From contig OZ024915.1 in NCBI GenBank assembly GCA_964017125.1, positions 77,088,819 through 77,152,818 of the forward strand: a stretch of DNA of 64,000 nt, given 5' to 3'. The notes beneath the pieces are model-generated. The model did no database searches, was not told the DNA's origin, and saw only the letters and a program-made list of their open reading frames with translations. Source of the DNA: Flabesymbios commensalis (taxonomy: Eukaryota; Annelida; Polychaeta; Terebellida; Flabelligeridae). Numbering within the stretch: position 1 is the stretch's first letter; each line of letters starts with the position of its first letter. The translations under genes and the position numbers were made by a program. Below, piece by piece: positions 24,940 to 35,819 of this stretch.

Positions 24940-25322
24940 ATAAACAGTAGGATTTCAGGGAAAATTTCCACTCTTCCCTTAAAATCTACTTTTTTTCAAT
25001 GCTTAGTTAATCCACATATTCCACACGAATGCAAGATGTTTATCTTTGTATGTGTCACTGAGCCAGTATTCTCGTACAAGTTACGATATATCGTAGGCTT
25101 CGGATTGGTCGAGATCTCGAACACAGGCCCAGGATTGCCACAAACAATAAAGAGGTGTGGACAATACCCAGGAAATATGATAAACAACAAAAAATAGGTG
25201 TGTACAATAGTACTCAACAAAAAAAGAAAATGTGATTTTAACAATTTATATTTAGTTCATATCACTGATCTTTGCCATTCAGATTATCATCAATTCTGTA
25301 ATGGATTAATTTTTTGTTTGTT

Positions 25323-25540
25323 TTAAAGGGACTGCCCCAGGCTAAAATCATCTAAAAATCGATGATTTTATTTTGGCTTTTTAATATGACCATATGTTGT
25401 AAACATGTCCATAGACTAGAACTGCAAAAGTTTTTTAATTTTTGTGCTGCGCATTCACCAGTTAGACTAGATATATTCTTATTTTTGACATGGTTGTCAA
25501 TAATTAGAAATCAGAACTCATACCCCTTTTTCAGACACAT
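25323..25540 (+). mobile_element. ML-6 left part
   Basis: TTAAAGGGACTGCCCCAGG, ATTTTATTTTGGCT, GTCCATAGACTAGAACTGC and TGTGCTGCGCATT; right terminus absent. Confidence 0.65.
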
Positions 25541-26112
25541 TCTTATAATAAGTGCCCTAAATTGAATATGGTATACTGATCCATATTGGGATGGGAGCCA
25601 CCTAGCAACTCTAGCGTAAAGGCTTCGTTCAGGGCATTTTCAAGCCCCTCTCCTTATATTAAAAAACATCTAGTATCAGTAAAAAAACAGTTTTTCCAAA
25701 GATGTTTACCAAACTGTTTATTAATGCTGTTAGCAGTTTATTTAATAAAAATAGGGACGGGTCGACAGTGCGTGGGGTACTCACATATTTTTTCGTATAA
25801 TTATTATGAAAAGTGCCCTAATTTTAATAAAATGTTTCAAAATGTGATAAAAGCACAACATTTGGAATAAAGCTGCACAATGGCCAAGAATACTGATCCA
25901 TACTGGAAGGGGGACCACTTTGTAGCTGTAGTTTAAGGGCTTCGCTCGGAGCATTTTCAACCCCACCGAATTTTTTCAAAAAATAGAGTAACTAATAAAC
26001 AAAATTATGTTCCACCAAATCTTTCTACAATAACTTACCAGTTATTTTAATCAAAACAGAGGCAGACCCACACACCCCTCTTTTGCCAAATTATTATAAA
26101 AAGTGCACTAAG
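25541..26112 (+). repeat. Two-copy tandem repeat, about 285 bp
   Basis: TACTGATCCATATTGGGATG and GCTTCGTTCAGGGCATTTTC in the first unit match TACTGATCCATACTGGAAGG and GCTTCGCTCGGAGCATTTTC in the second; both end in AAAAAGTGCxCTAA. Confidence 0.7.
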
Positions 26113-26700
26113 CTGGCTTGAATATACAGATAAAAATACTTGGGCGGCGAACAACAAAATCTGGTTTCGCTCTTGCATTCAGACACACAATACGACATAT
26201 TTTAAAACAATCTAATGCCAATAATTAGCACATTATCTAAAATCAAACTTTTACCAATATCTCCAAAACTAACAGTGGTAGATCTATAAAAGCAATAAAT
26301 ATTCCACTTTATGAGGATAAATGACTATCTTACACAAACCATTTATCGTTTCAGTGTAATTTTATTTTGTTTTGAAAATTGTTTTAAATGTAAATAAAAG
26401 AGCCAACACAAGGGTTAAAATCACGAATTAGTTTGAATATCCATACAATTTTCAATTATCATTACAACATGAAACCTTCAACTTGGAATTATTTTATTCG
26501 GATGGCATGGAAAAAACTACAATATATTCACCATATTTTATTCTTTTGAGCGAAATTTACCTTACAGAGTGTGTCTACCCTGATATTGTTTAATAAAGTC
26601 CTTACGCATGTTCCTACCAAATTAGAGCATTGTACTATGATTTGCTGGTTTTGGTACATTTCATGCACTTAAGAAGCCCACTAGATTTCTTATGGCAAAA
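26113..26700. other. No recognisable feature
   Basis: AT-rich; no frames or repeats recognised. Confidence 0.5.
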
Positions 26701-26824
26701 AACGGCCTCGGTGTTATGTTATGGAACTACTGCCGTTATAAATATTTTACTCTTTCAGCGTAGGGATCTACTTTAGATGGCAAATTCTGACGCCTAAGGT
26801 CGGTCCCCGTGCTGAAATGGTTAC
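26700..26824 (+). mobile_element. PB-1 fragment
   Basis: TGTTATGGAACTACTGCCG, TCTTTCAGCGTAGGGATC, ATTCTGACGCCTAAGG, CCCCGTGCTGAAATGGTTA. A diverged half element with one palindrome arm. Confidence 0.5.
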
Positions 26825-27013
26825 TGATGGTTCATTGTTTGGTGAAGGTCTCGAGTCAAATCGGGATCACCAAAAAACCCATGCAGAAAAAATGTGTTTT
26901 TCTTACTTCACAATACTACAGATAACCTCTTAACACTAACTCGACCAATCTGTAACCTACGAAATATTGTAACTTGTATGAGAATACTGGTCCTGATTTA
27001 CTTTATACGGCAA

Positions 27014-27255
27014 TTAACCCTTTCAGTGCGTCTTAATACGTAAGAATCTGACGTCTGTAGACGTCAGATTCTGACGTATAAAGACGGTCCCCGCGCTGAA
27101 AGAATTTAAATATTTTCAATGGCCGTACACACATAACATAGGTTTTCAAATGAAGCAGAAAGGGCTAACTAAGACATTTATGATGATTTAAAAATTAAAA
27201 AAAACCTTTGATCTCCATGGTTTATACCAAAATAATTCAGCGCTGTAAGGGTTTA
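27014..27255 (-). mobile_element. PB-1 miniature element, complete
   Basis: 242 bp with TTAACCCTTTCAGTGCG at one end and CGCTGTAAGGGTTTA at the other. The palindrome is at 27030-27090. TTAA plus CCCTT ends fit the piggyBac superfamily (TTAA target, CCYT termini), but no transposase is present in the window. Confidence 0.75.
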
Positions 27256-27424
27256 GTGTGAAATTTGATAATGATAGCATTTGCCATTCTTCTGTATTTA
27301 TTCTTAGATCACCACTAGTGATGTTTGAAGACATAAATAATAGGTTGTGCCAGACATTCAAATGGAATTTGTGGCTCTCTGAGACAGCGACAAAAATGAC
27401 ATTACTAAGAGCATTAGTGTAATT

Positions 27425-27671
27425 TGACCCTCAGAACGCTGAATTATTTTGTATAAACCATGGAGATCAAAAGGGTTTTTTTCACCTTGAAATCATGATA
27501 AATGTCTTAGTCTGCTCTTTCCGATTCATTTGAATACCTATGTTATGGGTCTATGGTCATTATAAATATTGTAAATCCTTCTGAGCGGTAATCGTCTTCA
27601 TACGTCACAATCTGACGTCTACAGACGTCAGATTGTGACGTATGAAGACGGTCCCCGCACTGTGAGGGTTG
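27425..27671 (+). mobile_element. PB-1 miniature element, complete
   Basis: Opposite orientation to the copy 170 bp upstream. The palindrome arms TACGTCACAATCTGACGTC and the reverse are near perfect; the ends have drifted (GACCCTC and GAGGGTTG). Confidence 0.7.
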
Positions 27672-27925
27672 AAAATTTGCGTGCGTCTCGGGATATACAG
27701 ACAAAAAGTGCCCGGATGAATGTGGAGAATCGGCCGCGGATCGTGAGGACAAATGTAGCCACCATTTGTGACCCGCCTCGACGACGCGGCTTGTGACCCC
27801 CACATAGCGGCACAGCAGCACGTGTATCTCGTACCCTAGGAACACAGGTTCGGGTCTTGGTCGCATCTGTCAGGCGGTGATGTGACACATCCCACTCTAA
27901 GAAGATAAACCCTTGGAATGCCAAA
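27672..27925. other. GC-rich stretch of unknown nature
   Basis: Clearly more GC-rich than its flanks (CGGCCGCGGATCGTGAGG, CCGCCTCGACGACGCGGC). Open on the minus strand in more than one frame, without a recognisable domain or clear splice sites. It begins exactly where a PB-1 element ends. Confidence 0.4.
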
Positions 27926-28155
27926 GGCAGCTGGAATAGGTTGATTCATTTTACTCGAAAATTACAGTGTCAGCTGCATAAATGACATGAGAATAACTTA
28001 ATTACGATAATTATGATGAGCTATAGTATTAACATTTATAACGGAGTAATAACAGGGATTACAATAAGTTACAATTGCACGATGTTCAATTGCACGTTAT
28101 TTAATATTTTTTTATTTTTTAGGAAAACTGAGGCAAATAATCTTGTAAATTGATG

Positions 28156-28340
28156 TTAAAGGGACTGGCTCAGGCTAATATCATAAAATCGGTGATTTTA
28201 TTTTGGCTTATTAATATGACCATATGATGTAAACATGTCCATAGACTAGAACTGCAAAAGTTTTTTAATTTTTGTGCTGCGCATTTACCAGTTAGGCTAG
28301 ATATAGAGATGAAATTCCTAATTTCCTATTTGGACAACCA
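28156..28340 (+). mobile_element. ML-6 left part
   Basis: Very close to the copy at 25323 (TTAAAGGGACTGGCTCAGG to CCAGTTAGGCTAGATATA), again without the right terminus. Confidence 0.65.
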
Positions 28341-28794
28341 TGGCAAAAATAAGAAATACGGGAATTTCATTTAGTCCCTTCAATCGTCATAATGTTGCTA
28401 AACAAATGCAAGAAATCCAAATTCGATTTTTCAGTTTGATTCGGCGGAGGTATGATATGTATATCTTGGAGAGTGTTTGTTTTTTAATACATTTTTGTCA
28501 CAAATTAAATAAACTTGTTTTTCCTGTTGGGTAGAGAACAGCTCGGTGGGTTGAAATTAGCCAGAGTGCTTTCCCGTGCTACATGTTGTATCACATGGAA
28601 TTCTCTATCGCCTATTTCAACATGGACCATTATGCCGACTGGACACGCGACACATATATCGCAGTTTAAAAAAACATATCTCGTTAATATAAACAGCAGT
28701 GTCTCCGAATAGAAGAAATATAACTTGAAAAACTCGTTGAAAAAAATAGGGGAATCTATTTAGAAGCCGTCATTTCAATGTTATTTATCCAAGC

Positions 28795-28998
28795 GCCTAT
28801 ATACTTTTGTATAAACCATGGAGTCGAAAGGTTTTTTAAATTTTTAATCATCATAAATGTCTTAGTTAGCTCTTTCTGGTTCATTTGAATACATATATGT
28901 TATCGGTCCATTATAAGAATTCTTATTCTTACAGTGCGGGGATCGACTTAAGACATGATAATTTGACGTCCACAGACGTCGGATTCTGACATCTGAAG
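28795..28998 (+). mobile_element. PB-1 degraded copy
   Basis: TTTTGTATAAACCATGGAG, TCATAAATGTCTTAGTTAGC, ACAGTGCGGGGATCGACTT and a worn palindrome; the 3' TTAA end is missing. Confidence 0.6.
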
Positions 28999-29277
28999 TT
29001 GACTTATAGTATTTTGAGAACGTTTTATCAACCGACCAAATTACTTTCATTCATATTAGGAATGAAAGTAGTGTTCAAACATCAAGATTTGCAAATGTTT
29101 GAGTTTTGGTCAAATAGTTTTAATGAAACATAATTTGAAAACGTTCTGTCACTTCATGCTACATCTACATGTTGTAGCCTATATTGCTAAAAAATTACCC
29201 TGTAATTAAAATGAACAATAAAAAATACGTGAATGTCACCATAATATCGTGAAGAGGCACGCCACACGCATCCGGGC

Positions 29278-29521
29278 CGTTACTACTGTAAGTGTACAGC
29301 GTCGTTATGACTATAGGCCTAAGTGTACAGCGTCATTATGACTGTAAGTGTACAGCGTCGTTATGACTGCAAGTGCAGCCTATAGCGCCGTTACTACTGT
29401 AAGCGCATAACGTAGCTATGACTGTGTACAGCGCCCTTATGACTGTAAATGTACAGCGTCGTTACTACTGTAAGTGTACATCGTCGTTATGACTGCAAGT
29501 GTACAGCGTCATTATGAATGT
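29278..29521 (+). repeat. 25-bp tandem repeat
   Basis: About nine units of the type GTAAGTGTACAGCGTCGTTA plus TGACT, imperfect. Confidence 0.8.
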
Positions 29522-29736
29522 CGTCTCACCACACATAATACCCGTCCCATAGACTTACATGTATTATGACCCATACACTCAGGCCTCCCAGCACTCCTAA
29601 AATGGGGAAATGTAAATAACCCCATATATCATTTTTACCATCCTGTTGTTCTCTTTCAAAATACAAAATAAAAAAGGTATGTGAATCTGCTTGCTTTTCT
29701 TCTATTTTAGCCTAGAATAAGCTCTTGCCCCACTCT
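29522..29736 (+). repeat. 215-bp direct repeat, first copy
   Basis: CGTCTCACCACACATAATAC to TTGCCCCACTCT. It matches 30606-30820 with about seven differences by eye. Spacing between the copies is 869 bp; the ends are not TG..CA. Confidence 0.85.
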
Positions 29737-30605
29737 CCCCCGGGCGACCTAGAAAAAAATTGACCTCGTTTTTTAGAAGAGCCTTGTTACAGCCAGCGCA
29801 AGGACTTCCTGTTAGATTTATCTTTTATAATTTCGATGCTTTTGCTACAACAGAACATAACAGAATCGATTTAAATTGGTATCAAAATGATATTTCCGTA
29901 ATAATCACCACAGGAGCTGCTGCAAAGAGCCACAATTTTTAAAAAGAAACTAACTTTCTTATTCTTCACCTTTATAATGATATGCGCAAATGAATTTGTG
30001 TGGTGAGACCTTAAGGGAAATAAACATGTTTATGAAATTTTTTTTTTCAAGTGATTCAGAAAATACATTCCATTCTGAAATCGAAAAAGAAAATCTTGTC
30101 CAATTCTGATGAGCAGAAGGCACACAAACGCAAAATGAAATTCCCCTGTTTTTTACTAGATCTCGAGAAATGACCCGTTTTTCGATAGTACAACATAATT
30201 TTCCATTTTCATGAAGCATCAGTATAGAGTTGTCTATTTTTTCAGAGACTCGTCTTGAAATTAGGCAATGAATGATTTTATTTCTTCAGAATAGTGCTGT
30301 ACGGACATCATACACACAAACAAAAGAGGTATGAATACCAAAGGACAAGAAAATCAATGTTGGGAAGTAGAAGAACCAAGTTGAACTAACAACTGTTTCA
30401 GTGCTATATGGACGGATGCTTGGTATATGGGCCATAATTGAACATTATCAAATTAGTTTCATTAAATTCGCTAGAAAACATGTCTATATTATATTTTTTC
30501 GCTGGATTGGATGCCTGGTGATAATAAATAAGCAAAATTAATGGTCTAGTAGCAATGAAACATCCCACAGGTGCGAAAATGTGTTTTCTGGAACTATGGC
30601 CTTAA

Positions 30606-30820
30606 CGTCTCACCACACATAATACCCGTCGCATAGACTTACATGTATTATGACCCATACGCTCAGGCCTCTCAGCACTCCTAAAATGGGGAAATGTAAA
30701 TAACCCTATATATCATTTTAACTATCCTGTTGTTCTCTTTCAAAATACAAAATAAAAAAGGTATGTGACTCTGCTTGCTTTTCTTCTATTTTAGCCTAGA
30801 ATAAGCTCTTGCCCCACTCT
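30606..30820 (+). repeat. 215-bp direct repeat, second copy
   Basis: Same length and limits as 29522-29736. The interval between the copies has no recognisable coding domain. Confidence 0.85.
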
Positions 30821-30824
30821 TTCA

Positions 30825-31035
30825 CTACATGTATCATGTTGTACGTGTACTATGTGTACATGTACTATGCTGTATGTGTACCACATGTACCATACTGTAC
30901 CTGTACTACATGTGCCATGCTGTACGTGTACTATATGTACTATATTGTACGTGTACTACATGTACTATTATGTACATGTACTTTGTGTACTGTACTGTAC
31001 GTGTCCACATACTACTGTACGTGTACTTTGTAAAT
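30825..31035 (+). repeat. GTACATGTACTAT-type tandem repeat
   Basis: Loosely repeated 15-30 bp units with TGTACGTGTACTA and CATGTACTAT. Open in all frames but repetitive (YVYYM-type peptides). Confidence 0.8.
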
Positions 31036-31094
31036 ATGTAAACCACAGTGCAAACTTGATCCTAGAAAACGCGATATGTTTGCACAATGTTGTT

Positions 31095-31165
31095 TTCATG
31101 TTTGACCATCGTCTGCGACGCTGGCCCACATTAAACCAACATCGGCTCAACGTGTGATACTTGTT
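31095..31165. mobile_element. PAL-1 right half
   Basis: GACCATCGTCTGCGACGCTG, GGCCCACATTAAACCAACAT, then a worn tip CGTGTGATACTTGTTGAG. Confidence 0.5.
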
Positions 31166-31197
31166 GAGTAAGTATTTCTCGTGATGGACATTCACGA

Positions 31198-31470
31198 GAT
31201 GAGTGGATGAATGGATGGAAGAATGGGTAGAAAAACGGATGAATGGGTTGATTCAGGTATGGATGGATAATCAGATGGGAAGGAACGAATGTGTAGATGG
31301 ACCAACAAAGGGATGGATGGACGACCGGATGGATGGCAGGGTGGATGGATCTGGATGGGTGAATTGGTGATTGCGTGCACATAGAAGGATCAACGGATGC
31401 ATGGAAAAATGGTTGGATGGGTGAATGGATGGAAGGATTAAAGGATAGATGGGTGGATGGTTTAGTGAAT
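31198..31470 (+). repeat. Degenerate (GGAT)n
   Basis: GGATGGATGGATG and GGATGAATGGG units; old and imperfect. Confidence 0.85.
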
Positions 31471-31741
31471 CGATATAAATGAAACAAATATTAGCAACAA
31501 ACGAGTGGAAAAAAACAAGTAGACAGTCCACTTTCCACTTGACACCATCGACGTCAGACCCTTAAATTACAGAAACACATTAAAGAAAACTGACTGTACT
31601 TGATGTCCGGACATAAAAGACTATAATCGCCACTCGTTATGGCTTCGTGGCATTAATAGCTGTATCCCTTCTCGCTGAGCGGAATATATCAGACTAATAT
31701 AATATGAATATATCAGGATAATGTCAGATACAAGCCTCCTG

Positions 31742-31848
31742 CCAGCAAACACGAGGCATTCACCAAATGTTGTTGTAATGTTGGTCCACCGTCTACGACG
31801 CTGACCCACCATTACAACAACATTTGATCAATGCCTCGTGTTTTCTGG
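31742..31848. mobile_element. PAL-1 palindrome, complete and near perfect
   Basis: CCAGCAAACACGAGGCATTC facing AATGCCTCGTGTTTTCTGGG; core GGTCCACCGTCTACGACGCT. One of the two best copies in the window; the arms are nearly fully complementary over the whole element. Confidence 0.78.
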
Positions 31849-31904
31849 GTTGCAGTAATTTTGAGCGTGATGCTGAGATTTTTTTTTCTGGCCTTTAATA
31901 GATT

Positions 31905-33658
31905 CAGCAAACACAATGCTAGGTTAATACTAAGTTAATGCTGGGTAATGCTAGGTTAATGGTAGGTAGTTGGGTTAATACAGGGTTAATGCTATATTAA
32001 GTCTAGGTTAATGTTGGGTTAATGCTGGGTTAATGCTGGGTAATAGCGGGTTAATGCTAGGGTAATGATAGGTTAATGCTGTGTTAATGCTAGGTAATGC
32101 TGGGTTAATGTTGAGTTAATTCTGGGTCGATGTTGGGTGAATGCTCTGTTAATGCTGGGTTAATGCTGGGTTAATGCTGGGTTAATGTTGGGTTAATCCT
32201 GGGTTATTGCTGGGCTAATGTTGGGTTAATGCTAGGTTAATGTTGAGTTAATGATGGGTTAATGCTGGGTTAATGCTGGGTTAATGTTGGGTTAATGCTA
32301 GGTTAATGCTGGGTTAATGCTGGGTTAATGCTGAGTTAATGCTGAGTTAATGCTGGGTTAATGCTGGGTTAATGCTGGGTTAATGTTGGGTTAATGCTAG
32401 GTTAATGCTGGGTTAATGCTGGGTCAATGCTGAGTTAATGCTGGGTTAATGCTGGGTTAATGCTGGGTTAATGCTGGGTTAATGTTGGGTTAATGTTGGG
32501 TTAATGCTGGGTTAATGCTGGGTTAATGCTGGGTCAATGCCAGGTTAATGTTGTGTTAATGCTGGGTTAATGCTGAGTTAATGCTGGGTTAATGCTGGGT
32601 TAATGCTGGGGTAATGCGTGGTTAATGCTGGGTTAATGCTGAGTTAATGTTGGGTTAATGCTGGGTTAATGCTGGGTTAATGTTGGGTTAATGCTGTGTT
32701 AATGCTGGGTTAATGCTGGGTTATTGCTGGGTTAATGCTGAGGTAATGCTGAGTTAATGCTGAGTTAATTATGGGTTAATGCTGGGTTAATGTTGGGTTA
32801 ATGCTAGGTTAATGCTGGGTTAATGCTGAGTTAATGTTGAGTTAATGCTGGGTTAATGCTGGGTTAATGCTGGGTTTATGCTGGGTTAATGCTGGGTTAA
32901 TGTTGGGTTAATGCTGGGATAATGTTGGGTTTATGCTGGGTTAATGCTGGGTTAATGATGGGTTATTGCTGGGTTAATGCTGGGTTAATGCTGGGTTAAT
33001 GCTGGGTTTATGCTGGGTTAATACTGGGTTAATGCTGGGTTATTGATGGGTTAATGCTGGGTTAATGCTGGGTTAATGCTGGGTTAATGCTGGGTTAATG
33101 ATGGGTTAATGCTGGGTTAATGCTGGAATAATGTTGGGTTAATGCTGGGTTAATGATGGGTTAATGCTGGGATAATGTTGGGTTTATGTTGGGTTAATGC
33201 TGGGTTAATGATGGGTTAATGCTGGGATAATGTTGGGTTTATGCTGGGTTAATGCTGGGTTAATTATGGGCTTATGCTGGGTTAATGCTGGGTTAATGCT
33301 GGGTTAATGCTGGGTTAATGCTGGGGTAATGCTGGGTTAATGCTGGGTTAATGCTGGGTTAATGTTGGGTTAATGCTGGGTTAATGATGGGTTAATGCTG
33401 GGATAATGTTGGGTTTATGATGGGTTAATGCTGGGATAATGTTGGGTTTATGCTGGGTTAATGCTGGGTTAATGCTGGGTTAATGATGGGTTGATGCTGG
33501 GTAATGCTGGGTTGATGATGGGTTTATGCTGGGTTAATGCTGGGTTAATGATGGGTTTATGCTGGGTTAATGCTGGGTTAATGCTGGGTTAATGCTGGGT
33601 TAATGCGTGGTGTATTCTGGGTTAATGCTGGGTTAATGCTGGGTTAATGCCAGGTTAA
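31905..33658 (+). repeat. 11-bp minisatellite (TGCTGGGTTAA)n, 1.75 kb
   Basis: About 158 units. It opens with CAGCAAACACAATGCTAGG, the tip of a PAL-1 element, and its unit resembles the PAL-1 arm (GTTGGTTTAATGTTGG-type). Common variants: TGTTGGGTTAA and TGATGGGTTAA. Confidence 0.93.
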
Positions 33659-33659
33659 G

Positions 33660-33830
33660 TATCTATGTAGCTACAAAGACATGCTAACATCAATGTATCC
33701 ACAATTGTGAGATAACATTAATGTAGCCGCAAAGATAGCTAACATCAATGTAGCCATAATGATGGGTAACGTCAATGTTGCCGCAATGATGGGCAACATC
33801 AATGTGACCACAAACATGGACCAGCATTAA
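33660..33830 (+). repeat. Degenerate tandem repeat
   Basis: Units like GCTAACATCAATGTAGCCA and GGGTAACGTCAATGTTGCC, about 28-30 bp. Confidence 0.65.
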
Positions 33831-34139
33831 ATCAACGTAGAAATATGACACGCTGTTCATAGTGTAGGGGCATATGTGGCGAAGCAAAAGTCCATAAGAT
33901 TTTAAGGAATTAATCATGATATATATACCAAGATGTTCAGTAGAAAAATCTGAATCAGAAAAAATAGGTGACACCTTTTTTCGGATTCTCTGTAATCTTC
34001 TCAACATTTCGATTTATGGTGTCATAAATTAACAAGACAATCTCATGGCATCCCACGCGCCCCTAAACTATCAGTGCCGCAGTGATGGCATTATGGTGAG
34101 AAGACAGATGATGTGAAGGCGATCATATCACATAGTGTA

Positions 34140-34566
34140 GATGTGACGCAATAAAAAGAATGACAAATAGGGAAAATAAAACACAGCAGCTTCATTATAC
34201 CAAAAAGACGGGAAATTACCGACTGTATAAAACATGGAAATAAAAACACCAAAATCCGTCAGACCGAAAATGCTTGAAAGTACTGATTGTGTCAAATATG
34301 GAAATTGAAAACACCGCAGCTGATCATACACACAGGCATGAAAGCACCGACTGTACTAAGCATGGAAATTAATCACCGCAGCTACTCACACCGCGCAAGG
34401 AGACTTGAAAGTACGGACTGTACTAAAAATGGAAATTAAAACACTGTATTTCATAAAGCCGAAAATTCTTATATGTATCGACTGCGTCAAGTATGGAAAA
34501 ATAAAAACACAACAGCTCATTACACACCGAAAAGGTTTGTGAGTGCAGACTGTACCAAATATGCTA
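34140..34566 (+). repeat. Degenerate tandem repeat, about 70-80 bp
   Basis: Six units with GACTGTACTAAGCATGGAAA and AACACCGCAGCTGATCATAC type segments. Confidence 0.7.
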
Positions 34567-35815
34567 AACGATAAACCTTCAAATGTTCTTGGTTTGGCCT
34601 AGGCTGCTACGTGTGGGAATTACCAAGCGTTGGTGAAACACATGTAACATATTTTCTATTCTGTCTGAAGTATAACCAGTTAAACTGTTTGTTTTTTATA
34701 AGTCAGTTGCTATCGCAACAAATGTATTTGTTGCAATGATAGTTAATGATTAGTTATTGCCGCGATGTTTCATCGGGTCGAACAGCGTTAATAACCAGTG
34801 ATAGCATGAAGTGTTGTGCAATATGCTATTTTTAATATTTAAAAGTGTAAAGGATATTAGTCATATTTGTTTATTCAATTTTAACTCATAGTCATCTAAT
34901 TTGCCAAAAAATACCTAAAACACCTCGTGGAGCTATAAATTATTGTCTATCAATCTATTTTGTAATGATGTTTAGGACTGAAAAATTGTGTTAAATTTGT
35001 CTTTAATCTAATGCAAAATTGATAGAACAAAAACGAGATCTTCTGTGCGGATCCTTACTACTACTAATCAATTTGATGGATTTAGATAAGATGATGATGA
35101 TTATCCAGAATTGGATTGCTGTAAATTCCGTTATTATTCTTTTTTTTTTAATCCCCATGCTCGAAAACCCATGGGTACACATATAAAATAATATTTGAGG
35201 TGAATTGTTCAGACGGTTATGCACAGACAGATTTCTTATCATATATTGTATTGCTTTGCAGTCTTTGATTTTTTTGAATTCCTCATACATAAATGTGCAA
35301 TTTTTTAAAGTTATGATCGGACAGATTTTTTCATGTTAGTGCTTTTAAGCTTTTAAGTTTTTGATTTTTGTTTTGTTTTGAATTACTAAAAAGCAGAGTG
35401 TAGACTAAATTCTCCTTCCAGGTGAACTTTTTCAAAAAGTTATAAAAAATAGAGATTTTTCATGTTAGCATGGCGGCCATATTGTATTTCTGGTCATTGT
35501 ATTGTTTTGATTTGAATTTGTGTGGATTCCTTATAGCCAAAAGCCAAATCCCCACCTGGTGAATACTTCATTCCAATCGATACAGAGTCCTCTGGTGAGA
35601 ATGTCCAGCTATTTATCCTGACTTCGTCTTTCCAAAAGTGATACTATACCGACAATCAAGTGGACCAACAATCATGCTTCTCTCAGGTTAATTAACGTTA
35701 GGTTACTAGAAAAAAGCGTAACTGGTATCGCTCATCACGATAACAGGGTCGGTAATTCAATCCTCGTGCTGGTTAATTTCAATGCAGCTACATGGTTGTA
35801 GGAATATAGTATAAA
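34567..35815. other. No recognisable feature
   Basis: AT-rich. A 95-codon minus-strand frame at 35003-35290 has no recognisable domain. Confidence 0.45.
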
Positions 35816-35819
35816 CATA

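Noticed and set aside
28515-28712. 65-codon plus-strand frame near 28.5 kb
   Set aside because: It looked faintly like a retrotransposon C-terminus but no diagnostic motif could be confirmed.
29522-30820. LTR-bounded element
   Set aside because: The repeats do not start TG and end CA, and the interior shows no gag, protease or reverse-transcriptase signature.
31905-33658. Telomere-like sequence (GGGTTAA)
   Set aside because: The unit is the 11-mer TGCTGGGTTAA, not a tandem TTAGGG-type hexamer, and it lies internally.
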